Shown: positions 37,637-46,672, numbered from the stretch's first letter. The stretch is 60,457 bases of DNA from Xenococcus sp. PCC 7305 (GCF_000332055.1 NZ_ALVZ01000215.1:1-60457), one strand, 5' to 3'. Numbers and translations: made by a program. Notes: a model not told the origin generated them from the letters alone.

Positions 37637-39412
37637 CTATTCTTCACGCTCTAAAAATTGTCGCGCAATTCTGCCCCAGTCAACACGAGCATCTTGAGTA
37701 TCTTGTCGTCTTTTACCTTTAGGTTGCTCGTCCTCATAACGTGCCCAAGCCGCAAGTAAGAGTTTTAGCCCCTTAAGAGAATTAGTTAAACGAGATCGCA
37801 ATGTTTCTGTATCTACGTTGTCTACTTCATCTTCTAGAATCTCTACTAAATTCTCATAGGCTGGATGTTTGGTATTGAAAGTAATAACAATTGCTCCACC
37901 TTTTGGTTTAACTGAGAAAAAAGCGGGATTATCTAAATCGGCATCGACAAATACGTATTTTAGATTATCAGAAATAGTGGTTGCAGCTAATTCCTTGGCC
38001 TGATTTTCGGTTACTCCTGCCTCAGTTAAGGTTTTTTCGATAGTTGTTTGTCTTTCCAAAGCGGGAAGGTATTCATCTTTATCGCTTGTACCTTTGTACC
38101 CATCTTGTTTGCGATTTTCGGTGACTCTGGTAGCCTGCTTTTCGGGGCTAGAACCTGGGCAGCGATTATTTTTGGTTCGAGTTCCTTTTCTTTGAGCTTT
38201 AATTAATTTACGAAGAGTGCTTAATTGAGTATTTATTTTGATGGCAATTTCCAACAAAGGTTCTCTGGGATCTTCGTCCTCTTTTAACTCCTCTTTAAAC
38301 TGAACGATGCTTTTGCCACCTTGAAGCATGGATTCAATATCAATGTTAATCAACTCTGCAAAGTTACGAGCGGATTGTTTGTTGTTGGTTACGCCAAAGA
38401 GATCGTCAAGAGAAGGAGGGAATTCGACTTCAATACCCCACCAGCGTTCGGTAGGATCGTATTTAATGACTAACGACTGGTCTAAATCTAATTCTCTACC
38501 AGCACGTACCACCGATACCCCAATGTTTTTTGCTGCGTGTTTACCATGAGGTAAATCGCCAGGATTTTTGTTACCAGATGCTTGACGAGCTTCTTCTTTG
38601 GCATAGGAAAAACGGACTTTGACTTCGTGTTGGCGATCACGAAAATCAATAGTAAAAACGGCTTCATATTGACCTGCTTCTTCCCAAGGTTGAAACATTG
38701 ATTGTTTACCAAAGGGTGCAGGGCAAGAAGTGTTTGCCATTAAATAGCCAGGGTCATTAGGTTTAGCAGATTTTTCTTCAATAACTGTGTTTGGATTTTC
38801 TAAATCAAAAGCCAACATTCGGATCGCGACTTCTCCTGCGTCGAGAAATTTGCGGTACATTCTGCCGATGAGGAGTTCGGAATTATCAATAATAGTTTTG
38901 CCCGTCTTCCACATACAGCGATCAATATCTGACCAAACCACTAATGTTCCACTGTGATCGAAATTTTTGCCTACCTGTTGCCAGATACTAGGAATTGGTT
39001 TTGGCTGGGGTTCGGGAACTTCGTTAATGTGTTGCGTTTTAATTTCATTGAGGTCTAGATAGCTATAGAAAGCATTTTCTACTCCATACTGCCAAGTCCA
39101 AACTTCGACTCTTTGACATTGGGAAACAGATGAAGAGGGCAAACCCATACCAAAGCGTCCAATTCCCGTATGTTTTTCTTCTTGCAAATGCGTTCCATTG
39201 CCAAACTGGAGAGCTAGACGCAACACTGTCGCATCCATTCCACTACCGTTATCGAGGACTGCTATTTGATGAATACGCGATCGCATTCTCGATCCTACTT
39301 GCTGTTTTTTCTCTCCGCACAATAATTCAACAGTTTTAGCACCAGCTTGTATAGAATTATCCATTAGTTCGGCAAGTGCATAAGCTGCATTTTTATAGCC
39401 GTTGTCTCGCAT
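37637..39412 (-). CDS. MORC-like GHKL ATPase of the defence cluster
   Basis: A 591-residue ATPase counted from the ATG. The Bergerat fold shows ELMDNSIQAGA (Glu15, Asn19), VLDNGSGMD (Asp54) and GIGRFGMGLPSSS (83-95), as in Hsp90, MutL and MORC proteins. A middle domain and a long charged C-terminal part follow. Prokaryotic MORC-type GHKL ATPases are known from restriction-like operons, where they are thought to act as ATP-driven DNA clamps. The codons before the ATG read IPAHLAVQA back to a stop at 39442-39440, and this looks like conserved protein, so translation may start at the ATT at 39439. It lies between the DisA-N gene and the PLD gene. Confidence 0.85.
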   Translation of the reverse strand: MRDNGYKNAAYALAELMDNSIQAGAKTVELLCGEKKQQVGSRMRSRIHQIAVLDNGSGMDATVLRLALQFGNGTHLQEEKHTGIGRFGMGLPSSSVSQCQRVEVWTWQYGVENAFYSYLDLNEIKTQHINEVPEPQPKPIPSIWQQVGKNFDHSGTLVVWSDIDRCMWKTGKTIIDNSELLIGRMYRKFLDAGEVAIRMLAFDLENPNTVIEEKSAKPNDPGYLMANTSCPAPFGKQSMFQPWEEAGQYEAVFTIDFRDRQHEVKVRFSYAKEEARQASGNKNPGDLPHGKHAAKNIGVSVVRAGRELDLDQSLVIKYDPTERWWGIEVEFPPSLDDLFGVTNNKQSARNFAELINIDIESMLQGGKSIVQFKEELKEDEDPREPLLEIAIKINTQLSTLRKLIKAQRKGTRTKNNRCPGSSPEKQATRVTENRKQDGYKGTSDKDEYLPALERQTTIEKTLTEAGVTENQAKELAATTISDNLKYVFVDADLDNPAFFSVKPKGGAIVITFNTKHPAYENLVEILEDEVDNVDTETLRSRLTNSLKGLKLLLAAWARYEDEQPKGKRRQDTQDARVDWGRIARQFLEREE

Positions 39413-39458
39413 CGCTTGAACTGCCAGATGTGCTGGAATTTAGTTGATTCGTTGAAGT

Positions 39459-40619
39459 TCAAATTTTTTTCACTAAATGCGCAATTAGCTGATAGCATTT
39501 ACTGGCAGCAATTTGCGTATTACAAAGAGGACATTCCTCTGTTTCACGCTCTCTCCAACCATATATAAAAATTTCATTAACGATAGAAGTTTTTCCACAC
39601 TTGGGACAAATAACTTCCCATGAATCCTCAACAACAACGTTTCTGTCAGATGACAATGAGCGGTAACTCTCCGCAATGATATTAGTATCAATATATAACT
39701 CAGTTACCTTTAATCCATCAGAAAAAATTGATACGGGTCCGTCGCTAGATACCGTAAAAATTATTGATTCGGCACAATCGTAAGAAAATCGTCGAGCAGA
39801 AGTATGGCGAGTGCCAGAATAAGGTTGAATTAGCTGTATACTTTTTTCTGATTGTTGAAGATGCGCACCAACACCAAACACTTCCCCATCTGGTGACATT
39901 AATGCTGCACCGTCGTTTCTCTCAAGAATGGATTGAAGTGCATAAAGATTTTGAGAGGCTAGCAAATTCATTTGTAGAGACTGAGTGTCTATTTGTGGTT
40001 TTGCTGCTGCCAAAATAGTTGCATTCGGTTCGCGAAGAAACCAGACTATCGTTGCTCCAGTTTTATTAGCACTAAGTGAATAAAAACAGAATTCCAAAAT
40101 TTTACAAAGATCTTGGTAATTAATCATTGATGCCGAACGTTGAATTATCCTGGCAGTGCTAGAAATATTAGGTTTAGTTCTCCAGTTTCTTAGTTCGTGG
40201 ATTGCAATACCATTTTTAGAGAAGAATCGGGTAATGCCATTAGAATCGGTAATCCCAACAATTCCACTAAGACTTTTTTGAAAGCTTACTAGAGAATATT
40301 CTGTTTCTAGAGGTTGCGACAGTATCAAGAGTCCCGAATACTGATTGGCTTCAACAACAACAAATATGTTTTTACCATCAGCAAGACTACGTGCTTTATC
40401 AATCGCAATCTCTTCAGAAGAAACTAGTGTGAAATTCTGCACATTTTTTAAATTTTCGACTGATACAAAACCATAAGTTATCACTTGCCCTTCGTGTTGA
40501 TGTGGGCGCAATAAATAGTCTGCTTCGCAAAGAAATTGATTGTCATTTTGGTATTCTCCTACTGGCACTCTTGCTTTATTTAATTCTTCGTGCAAGTGCT
40601 TGAATTTTAGATCAACCAT
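39459..40619 (-). CDS. DisA-N (diadenylate cyclase-like) protein with C-terminal zinc ribbon
   Basis: A 386-residue protein. Residues about 215-310 carry diadenylate cyclase hallmarks: NDGAALMSPDGEVFGVGAHL with the DGA motif at 236-238, and GTRHTSARR (269-277) matching the GTRHRxA motif of DisA/CdaA, followed by IIFTVSSDGPVSIFSDG. The N-terminal part (1-210) is not recognised. The C-terminus has a zinc ribbon (CPKC 338-341, CPLC 363-366). It may make c-di-AMP or a related nucleotide on activation. It is encoded between the SspD-like and MORC-like genes. The third residue of the usual RHR is Thr, so activity is not certain. Confidence 0.8.
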   Translation of the reverse strand: MVDLKFKHLHEELNKARVPVGEYQNDNQFLCEADYLLRPHQHEGQVITYGFVSVENLKNVQNFTLVSSEEIAIDKARSLADGKNIFVVVEANQYSGLLILSQPLETEYSLVSFQKSLSGIVGITDSNGITRFFSKNGIAIHELRNWRTKPNISSTARIIQRSASMINYQDLCKILEFCFYSLSANKTGATIVWFLREPNATILAAAKPQIDTQSLQMNLLASQNLYALQSILERNDGAALMSPDGEVFGVGAHLQQSEKSIQLIQPYSGTRHTSARRFSYDCAESIIFTVSSDGPVSIFSDGLKVTELYIDTNIIAESYRSLSSDRNVVVEDSWEVICPKCGKTSIVNEIFIYGWRERETEECPLCNTQIAASKCYQLIAHLVKKI

Positions 40620-40712
40620 AATTTATTTTTTACAAATGAATTAAAGCCGATCCAAACTAACTCAGTAATTATAAAATTGCTTTAAATTGTATTTTTTCAG
40701 TTTGAATTAAAT

Positions 40713-41519
40713 CTATAAATGACAAGCTAAACAGGGCAAACCATCATCCTCGTCATCTAAGACTGCCTCTAAAGCTTCTGCTAAAGGACGATTAGGAGCA
40801 GCTTTTTTAGTCCTGTTCATTGCTTTTTCATGATTGGCAATAATTTCATCTTTTCGTGCTAAAAGTTCTTGTAATGTTTCTCCTTGTGTCCAGGTATAAG
40901 TTCGACCATCAGCATGATTTTGCTCGTATTCAATTGCTTTAGCAAATAAATCGGGATGTTCTTGTGCCAGCATCACCCATTCGTACTTACGCTGGAAGAA
41001 GCAGAAGAAACAGCCAGAACGACTCCGCCAGCGATAGTAGTCTGGTAGCCCAATGCCACTATCCTCTAGCAAGCGGATAATATCGGCTTTGACTAATCCT
41101 CTTTCCTTAAAGGGAAATACGGGTTTGATGTTGGGTTTGGTGGACATATAGCCATCACGATTTTCATCAGCACGAATGCCAATATAACTAATTGCTTCGT
41201 CATTGCCCACAAATTCTTCAAAAGGCTTTATTTTCATTTTGATAGTACACCACCGCATTTGAGGTGAAGGTAGCAGACCATCATGAAGAGCTAACCAATG
41301 ATCGAAGCCTCTTTTTTCACTTAAATAGTTTATTTTGATGCCCAAACGAGCCTTGATACGGTCTAAGTATTCGTAGGTTTCGGGTAATTCTTTATGGGTG
41401 TCGCAAAAAAAGTATTCCATGTCGGGAATTTCCTTATGCAGCAAAATTGCCAAGGCGGTAGAATCTTTCCCTCCTGAAATACCTAAAACTTTTCTTACTT
41501 TATTATTAACTTTAGCCAT
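40713..41519 (-). CDS. sspD: SspD/DndC-like PP-loop sulfurtransferase (PAPS-reductase family)
   Basis: A 268-residue protein with the PP-loop SGGKDS (15-20) of ATP pyrophosphatases and the PAPS-reductase-like segments FFCDTHKELPETYEYL, MRWCTIKMKIKPFE and IGIRADENRDGY. It also has cysteine pairs (SGCFFCF and LPCLACHL) suitable for an Fe-S cluster, as in DndC. In Ssp/Dnd systems this subunit activates DNA for sulfur insertion into the backbone. It is shorter than DndC, which fits SspD. It lies ten bases after the HNH gene and in the cluster with DUF4007 and ATPase genes, which supports phosphorothioation rather than sulfate assimilation. Confidence 0.82.
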   Translation of the reverse strand: MAKVNNKVRKVLGISGGKDSTALAILLHKEIPDMEYFFCDTHKELPETYEYLDRIKARLGIKINYLSEKRGFDHWLALHDGLLPSPQMRWCTIKMKIKPFEEFVGNDEAISYIGIRADENRDGYMSTKPNIKPVFPFKERGLVKADIIRLLEDSGIGLPDYYRWRSRSGCFFCFFQRKYEWVMLAQEHPDLFAKAIEYEQNHADGRTYTWTQGETLQELLARKDEIIANHEKAMNRTKKAAPNRPLAEALEAVLDDEDDGLPCLACHL

Positions 41520-41529
41520 TAGAATATTT

Positions 41530-42903
41530 TTACTTGTAAACCCAATTTTGATTAAAACCTTGAATTTGGGCCAGAGAAGTCAAAGGCTTAATTGTTTTAA
41601 TATAAGCATTACTAATAATATTCAAGTCGAGTAAATCATCTGGTTGAGATACTTTCAATTCTGCGACATAATCTTCTACACAGTTAAGCCATTTTTTTCT
41701 TGAATTATTCTGAGCATAAATTACTAAGCCTTGATGCTGTAATTTGACAAAATCTTGAAAATACTTTTCGGCAGGAATATTATTGGACTTAGAAGAATTT
41801 ACAGATTGAGTTGTAGGAATTAAATTCCATAATTGATCGTGGGCTACAAAAGACCAAGGTAAGTAATGATCTAATGAAATTTTATCCTTGTCTAATTCGA
41901 CTTGAGAATAAATACATTTTAGTTTTTGGTGATTTAAAATTAGCTTCCAGTATTTACTTTGCTTACTTAAGGAATCTCTATTATGTGGAATAAATAATTT
42001 GCTGACTATATTAGGAATATTAATGTTTTTTGCTTGCATATAATTCAACCATTCCCAAGACACCCAGCCTCTAACAATAGAATAATTTTCAGCAATATAC
42101 TCTATCCAGTCTTGATGCAAGATAATCGCTGTACAGTCTTTATATGAATCCGAATCAAAATAATATAATGGTTTGATTTCTTCAAAATTATTATTAGATA
42201 ACTTACATATACTTGGATTTACATGATAATCTTTGATTCCTTTAATTTCGCGAGCAAAAAACGGTCTTATCAAACGAAATGGGACATACCTACCAATATC
42301 TTTCACAATATCATCAAGGCTTTGGCTTTGAATTGTTTTTCGTAACTGCTTTTTATCTGAATCTCGAAATTGTAATATTGGTTCGCTAATTACTAATTCA
42401 AGAGAATCTAGTTTATTTGCAATCTGGTCTTGTATCCCAAAAGACAATTTAAAATAGTTATGCGGATACCAAGCATTAGCTAGCATCTCGATAACAATTT
42501 CCTGAAACGTAATGGGTGATAAAGTATCAAAGTTTCTTCTTCTGAGAATATCTAAAAGCGAAAAAAAGAAAAGATATTTATAAGAATTAGTTGTTTTATC
42601 AAAGATTTGAGACAAAACCGAAACGTTAACTCGATCTGATGGCGGTAAATCTTGACTGAACGTTGTATTAACTGTTCGTGCCAAATCGCCTAAATAAGCT
42701 TGTACAAAATCTTGGGCAGCAGATTTATTGATTACTTGTAAGGCTTGGACAATTTGCACCACTGTTTCCGCTGTTGGATCTGTCTGTTCATGATACCAAC
42801 GGAAAACAATTGGGCGTTCTACACCCAAGCCTGTTGCTAATGTACTTTGGTTTATTTTGTAGCTTTCTAATACCGATCTCAGTGCTTGACCTGCTTTACC
42901 CAT
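41530..42903 (-). CDS. HTH (XRE-like)-HNH endonuclease fusion protein
   Basis: A 457-residue protein. The N-terminal 60 residues form a Cro/XRE-type helix-turn-helix (INQSTLATGLGVERPIVFRW). A middle region of about 250 residues is unknown. The C-terminal HNH nuclease motif is visible: Cys330 in KCIYSQVELDKDKISLDHYL, Asp345-His346, and LWNLIPTTQSVNSSKS with Asn369 and Lys372. A role as effector nuclease, autoregulator, or both is inferred. It heads the downstream run of genes. It lacks the DUF262 domain of SspE, so it is not SspE. Confidence 0.8.
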   Translation of the reverse strand: MGKAGQALRSVLESYKINQSTLATGLGVERPIVFRWYHEQTDPTAETVVQIVQALQVINKSAAQDFVQAYLGDLARTVNTTFSQDLPPSDRVNVSVLSQIFDKTTNSYKYLFFFSLLDILRRRNFDTLSPITFQEIVIEMLANAWYPHNYFKLSFGIQDQIANKLDSLELVISEPILQFRDSDKKQLRKTIQSQSLDDIVKDIGRYVPFRLIRPFFAREIKGIKDYHVNPSICKLSNNNFEEIKPLYYFDSDSYKDCTAIILHQDWIEYIAENYSIVRGWVSWEWLNYMQAKNINIPNIVSKLFIPHNRDSLSKQSKYWKLILNHQKLKCIYSQVELDKDKISLDHYLPWSFVAHDQLWNLIPTTQSVNSSKSNNIPAEKYFQDFVKLQHQGLVIYAQNNSRKKWLNCVEDYVAELKVSQPDDLLDLNIISNAYIKTIKPLTSLAQIQGFNQNWVYK

Positions 42904-42936
42904 ACTTCAGGCTTAATAACTTTTGTTTACTTTAGA

Positions 42937-42980
42937 GATAACAATATTTTAACTTAAAGTTAGCATTTATGATAACAATA
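42937..42980. promoter_or_regulatory. Candidate operator: 10-bp direct repeat with palindrome
   Basis: GATAACAATA occurs at 42937-42946 and exactly again at 42971-42980. The 13-bp palindrome TAACTTAAAGTTA lies between them at 42950-42962. The site is in the 99-bp divergent gap between the HTH-HNH gene and the homing endonuclease gene. It would suit a helix-turn-helix dimer, for example the adjacent HTH-HNH protein. Confidence 0.4.
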
Positions 42981-43002
42981 GATTTAATAAGTTCGAGTAA
43001 TT

Positions 43003-43959
43003 ATGACGCAATCATTCCACTGCCTAGTTTGTTCTAAAAAAGTAGAGCCTAATTCAGTACATCATGCTTGTCATCGTACTTGTGGAAGTCCAGAATGTCA
43101 GGCCATCTACAAAAAGCGTTCTATTGCCAAAGCGGATCTCCGTCGCCAACGCAACCGAATCGAACAACTAAAAGAGCAAGGTTTTGATTTGGTAACTTGT
43201 GCTGTGTGCGAACAACAATTTGAGATGATTGGTTACAACCACCTAAAAACACATGGGCTGACGACTAAAGAATACAAACAACTTTATCCCGACCTCCCCG
43301 TAATTAATTCGCGGATAAAAGCACAAAGAGGAAAAGAGGCAATAAAGCGATCTCGCTATTTGAACTACAATGGGAAGAAGCCAGACAAAAAGCTATACGA
43401 ATTTTTAACTGGTTGTCTAATAGGCGATGGTCATCTTGAAAAACGTTCTAGTCGGCGAAATGCTAGATATGCGGAGGGTGGTAGCAATCAGAAATATTTG
43501 GAATGGAAATATAAGTTTATTAGTCAATATTTTTCTTGTTCTTTTGAAGAGCGTACATCTTCGCCTCACACAAAAACAGGTAAACAATATCAAGCTTGGT
43601 GGTTGCGAACTAAAGTACATCCATTCCTTACAGAACTACATTCACAATGGTATTCAGATAGAAAAATCATTGCTAGAAAAATGACAACTGAATACCTAAC
43701 AGAATTTGCTCTAATTGTTTGGTTTTGCGATGATGGTTGCTCTAGTGGTGCAGTTAGTTTTTATACTCATGCCTATTCCTATAACGAAGTAGAATTTCTA
43801 GCTCAATTGCTTGAATCTCGATTCGATCTACACGGAAGTATTTTAAAAAATAACAAGAATCATTTTTTTATCCGACTCAATGCTGATTCAAAACGGAAAT
43901 TTAGTGAAATAGTGGCTAAATTTTCAATTCCTGGGATGGAATATAAATTAGATTTTTGA
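43003..43959 (+). CDS. LAGLIDADG homing endonuclease with zinc-finger and ROS/MucR-like segment
   Basis: A 318-residue protein. N-terminal cysteine/histidine motifs (CLVCSKK, HHACHRTCGSPEC) and a C2H2-like segment (CAVCEQQF with HLKTH, residues 66-84) resemble ROS/MucR zinc-binding proteins. The nuclease core has two LAGLIDADG-type motifs: FLTGCLIGDGHL around 134-145 and EFALIVWFCDDGC near 240. It is free-standing with its own ATG and stop, on the strand opposite to the cluster. It looks like a mobile homing endonuclease gene inserted between the SspC-like region and the HNH gene. Confidence 0.87.
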   Translation: MTQSFHCLVCSKKVEPNSVHHACHRTCGSPECQAIYKKRSIAKADLRRQRNRIEQLKEQGFDLVTCAVCEQQFEMIGYNHLKTHGLTTKEYKQLYPDLPVINSRIKAQRGKEAIKRSRYLNYNGKKPDKKLYEFLTGCLIGDGHLEKRSSRRNARYAEGGSNQKYLEWKYKFISQYFSCSFEERTSSPHTKTGKQYQAWWLRTKVHPFLTELHSQWYSDRKIIARKMTTEYLTEFALIVWFCDDGCSSGAVSFYTHAYSYNEVEFLAQLLESRFDLHGSILKNNKNHFFIRLNADSKRKFSEIVAKFSIPGMEYKLDF

Positions 43960-43989
43960 GCAGATTAAAAAAAACTGCAACTAAACTTT

Positions 43990-44275
43990 TTACTCATCTT
44001 CACTCCAAGATGAAGGCATGGGGATGTCATCCCAATCTATTTCTTGACTGATATCGGGCATAAGCTCATCAGCTCCAAGAACTTTGTTGATGATTGCTTG
44101 AGCCTCTTTAGGTGGCAAGGAGTTTAACTTTCTTCTGGCTTCAATTTTGGCTTGTTCTAATGAATTGTCCAAGTTATTTTTTAGCGATTTTAATATGGCA
44201 TTTCTCTCTATTTTATCTTTAACTGTGGCGATCGCTTGACAACTTAAATTATGAACTAGATTTTTTAATTCTCTC
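43990..44275 (-). pseudogene. Possible C-terminal remnant of the SspC-like ATPase
   Basis: After the SspC-like frame stops at 44276, a different minus frame reads REILV-type sequence (VKRELKNLVHNLSCQAIATV onward) to a tidy acidic C-terminus DDIPMPSSWSEDE at 43990. Upstream of the stop the same frame is only a shadow of the ATPase, so this segment has no start of its own. It may be the true end of the ATPase after a frameshift or deletion, or the tail of a lost gene. Homologue comparison would settle which. Confidence 0.45.
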
Positions 44276-46672
44276 TTAACTAGGATTTGCCGGGGTTTGA
44301 CAAAGTCGATCCAAAGTTTGGGGCTTATCTTTAGCAGCCAAACAGAACTCATCAATAGCTTGCCATAGCGTCCATACTCCCGATTTTTCCTTTGGAGGAT
44401 AAATATCCCAGAATTCATCTTCCTCTCTGTGAATTTTAGTTTCTCCAAGAAGAGAATGATACATGGTAACTTCGGGACCATATCCTTCTAATCCTAGTTT
44501 TTCTAGGTCGGAATGTTCGATTATGGCTTCAATCAACTCCCGTCTGGCTTTAGCTCCTTGGGAGGTAAGCTGACGACGATTAATTAGTTCGTTCCAAATT
44601 TTTGGACTCTTATGATAGATGCGATCGCATACTGCTGAAAGCTGGGAATTAAATTCAGTAATATTTTTGATTTTTATCTGTTTTCCTTCAATCCAGCAAT
44701 CGTTTTTGTCATTTGTCAGTTCAAAAGAATCTTGAAGGGACTCATATAGTAATTGCTCCGCTTCAGCAACTCGGTAACGTACTTCTCTTCTAGCAACACC
44801 ATCAGTTTGCAATTCAGAAGCGTTTTGCTGAATTTTTTTTAAGGCTGCATATTCTCTAGCCTGCATCCGCAAAGATTCTAGTTCAGCAGCACATAGGATT
44901 ATTAAAGGCTTATTATCAGCAGTTAAATTTGGGACTAATTTTGGTTTTTCATCGTCAACCCAGTAACCAATAAGTCCATCACTTTCGGCAGCAGAACACA
45001 ATAAATTCTTCAAACTAGCAGAACTATCGAGATAACAACGTTCAAAATAACGCAATGTACCTGTTTGATAGCTGTGACGTTGAGCTACTAATGGTTTCAA
45101 AGGTCTAATCGATGACAATAATTTGAATAATGGATCACGATTCTCCTCTCGATATCGGATTAACTCGTTATCTACATTGAAGTCAGAACCTTGCCAAATA
45201 CGAAGTTCGTTTAATTGACGACGGTGGGTGATTAAGCCTTTTTCTAGTAACTCGCCAATTACTCGATCCCAAGATTCAATTTCTTTGGTATCGCCAGGGC
45301 GATCGCACATTGCAAACTTAACTAATTCGCGGGAAGCTCTGGTTAAACCAGTAAAAGTTACTAAATTTAAAATACCAATAGTTTTTAGGACTCTCAGAAT
45401 ATCTAGATCGAGATATTTGGCATCAGCAATCAAATCCTGAATTTCCACCCATCTTTGCATATTAGAACGAGATACTAACCCCATTCCTGCTGCTTCAATA
45501 AAATAGTCATATACTCGATCTAGCTTGAGAGAGGGTAATTTATCTGCTTCAACCGAAACTTCTTTTAGATAATTATTAAAAGAATATGGTTCGGAGCTAG
45601 TGAGAAAAGTAAACAAAGAGCGATCGTTTTGCGCAAATCGTTGACATAAAGTTGGTAGAACCAGGGCTGTAAGGGGATGTAGGGGATATACTTGCTCTAA
45701 AACTTCGACATCCAATTCTTCTCGCTTAAAAATATTATCTAAACGAGTAAACCATTCTTGAGCTTGATTCTGCAAGGCACAGGCATGAGAATCCGTACTG
45801 GTGTGCTTGATCGCCCGACCGATTAACCGCATCATTTGTCCTGCGGATTCGGTAAAGGGAATATCTTCAAATCGCCCCTGGACTTTCGACCATTCATTAC
45901 GCTGAATAGAAGCTAATCTCTGACTATAATCAGCAAAAGCCTGGTGCAGAATTCCCAGAATATAAATAGGATGTTTGTCGTCTCTGGGAAGTTCTGCTAG
46001 TTGTTGTAAGAGATATAAATCTTCAGCACCGCGATCGCTAGCAGCATATTCTAAGTTTTTGCCTAATTCATCAATAATTAGGAAAATTCCTGTTTTAGAA
46101 GCTTTGGCTAGTTCTTTCACTAAGGTGGGAATTTCCTTACCATCAATTTTGTTGCCTTGCTCTATTCCTGCTGCTAGCTGCTGTAATTTAGATACTGCGT
46201 CAATCTTCTTCCGTTGTGTAGTAGTCCAAAATGTTTCTGTACCCCGAAGTAAAGCCCGAATAATAGTGTTGCTAATTGGCTCTCTTTGCGCTACTGCAAC
46301 TGCTCGAAAATAACCTTGTTTGGGAATGGATGATTCTAAAGCCTGATACTCATCACTTTCAACACCTAAAGCTGTTTGAGTCATTTCCCAGGAAAGCGAT
46401 CTCATTTTACTTTTGGGAGGAGCAGATAAAGAAGCTAAGTAATGAGCAAAGGCAGATTTACCCGTTCCATAAACACTAGTTAGAGTCCAAGAATTACTCG
46501 TTCCCTCTTTGATTCCAGATAAAACTCGTCTGAGGGCATCCACTGATCTTTCTGTCAGAATATAACCTTCTAAAGCATTAGGTTGTTCTAAATCCCTTTC
46601 CAAATTGACAGAACGAGAATAGCGACGTTTGACACTAAAAACATCAGCAAGTGTATTAGCCATATTTGCCAT
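44276..46672 (-). CDS. sspC: SspC-like P-loop ATPase, possibly truncated
   Basis: A 798-residue ATPase with Walker A GTGKS (69-73, in SVYGTGKSAFAHYL) and Walker B-like GIFLIIDELGKNLEYA near 210. Long helical regions follow, with no transmembrane segments. It is the large NTPase always encoded next to DUF4007 genes in SspBCD-type loci; SspC couples ATP use to PT modification. The ATG follows the SspB stop by two bases, with AGGAGA inside the SspB end, so the two are translationally coupled. The end (QTLDRLCQTPANPS then stop) is abrupt. See the remnant at 43990-44275. Confidence 0.75.
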   Translation of the reverse strand: MANMANTLADVFSVKRRYSRSVNLERDLEQPNALEGYILTERSVDALRRVLSGIKEGTSNSWTLTSVYGTGKSAFAHYLASLSAPPKSKMRSLSWEMTQTALGVESDEYQALESSIPKQGYFRAVAVAQREPISNTIIRALLRGTETFWTTTQRKKIDAVSKLQQLAAGIEQGNKIDGKEIPTLVKELAKASKTGIFLIIDELGKNLEYAASDRGAEDLYLLQQLAELPRDDKHPIYILGILHQAFADYSQRLASIQRNEWSKVQGRFEDIPFTESAGQMMRLIGRAIKHTSTDSHACALQNQAQEWFTRLDNIFKREELDVEVLEQVYPLHPLTALVLPTLCQRFAQNDRSLFTFLTSSEPYSFNNYLKEVSVEADKLPSLKLDRVYDYFIEAAGMGLVSRSNMQRWVEIQDLIADAKYLDLDILRVLKTIGILNLVTFTGLTRASRELVKFAMCDRPGDTKEIESWDRVIGELLEKGLITHRRQLNELRIWQGSDFNVDNELIRYREENRDPLFKLLSSIRPLKPLVAQRHSYQTGTLRYFERCYLDSSASLKNLLCSAAESDGLIGYWVDDEKPKLVPNLTADNKPLIILCAAELESLRMQAREYAALKKIQQNASELQTDGVARREVRYRVAEAEQLLYESLQDSFELTNDKNDCWIEGKQIKIKNITEFNSQLSAVCDRIYHKSPKIWNELINRRQLTSQGAKARRELIEAIIEHSDLEKLGLEGYGPEVTMYHSLLGETKIHREEDEFWDIYPPKEKSGVWTLWQAIDEFCLAAKDKPQTLDRLCQTPANPS

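Noticed and set aside
41530-42903. HTH-HNH protein as SspE
   Set aside because: No DUF262-like N-terminal domain; HTH instead.
43003-43959. Homing endonuclease as part of an intein or group I intron
   Set aside because: It has its own start and stop and lies antisense to its neighbours; no splicing motifs or host exon on either side.
44276-44481. 5' half of the 163-codon leftward frame ending at 43990
   Set aside because: It lies inside the SspC-like gene in another frame and is a shadow; only the part after 44276 may be real.
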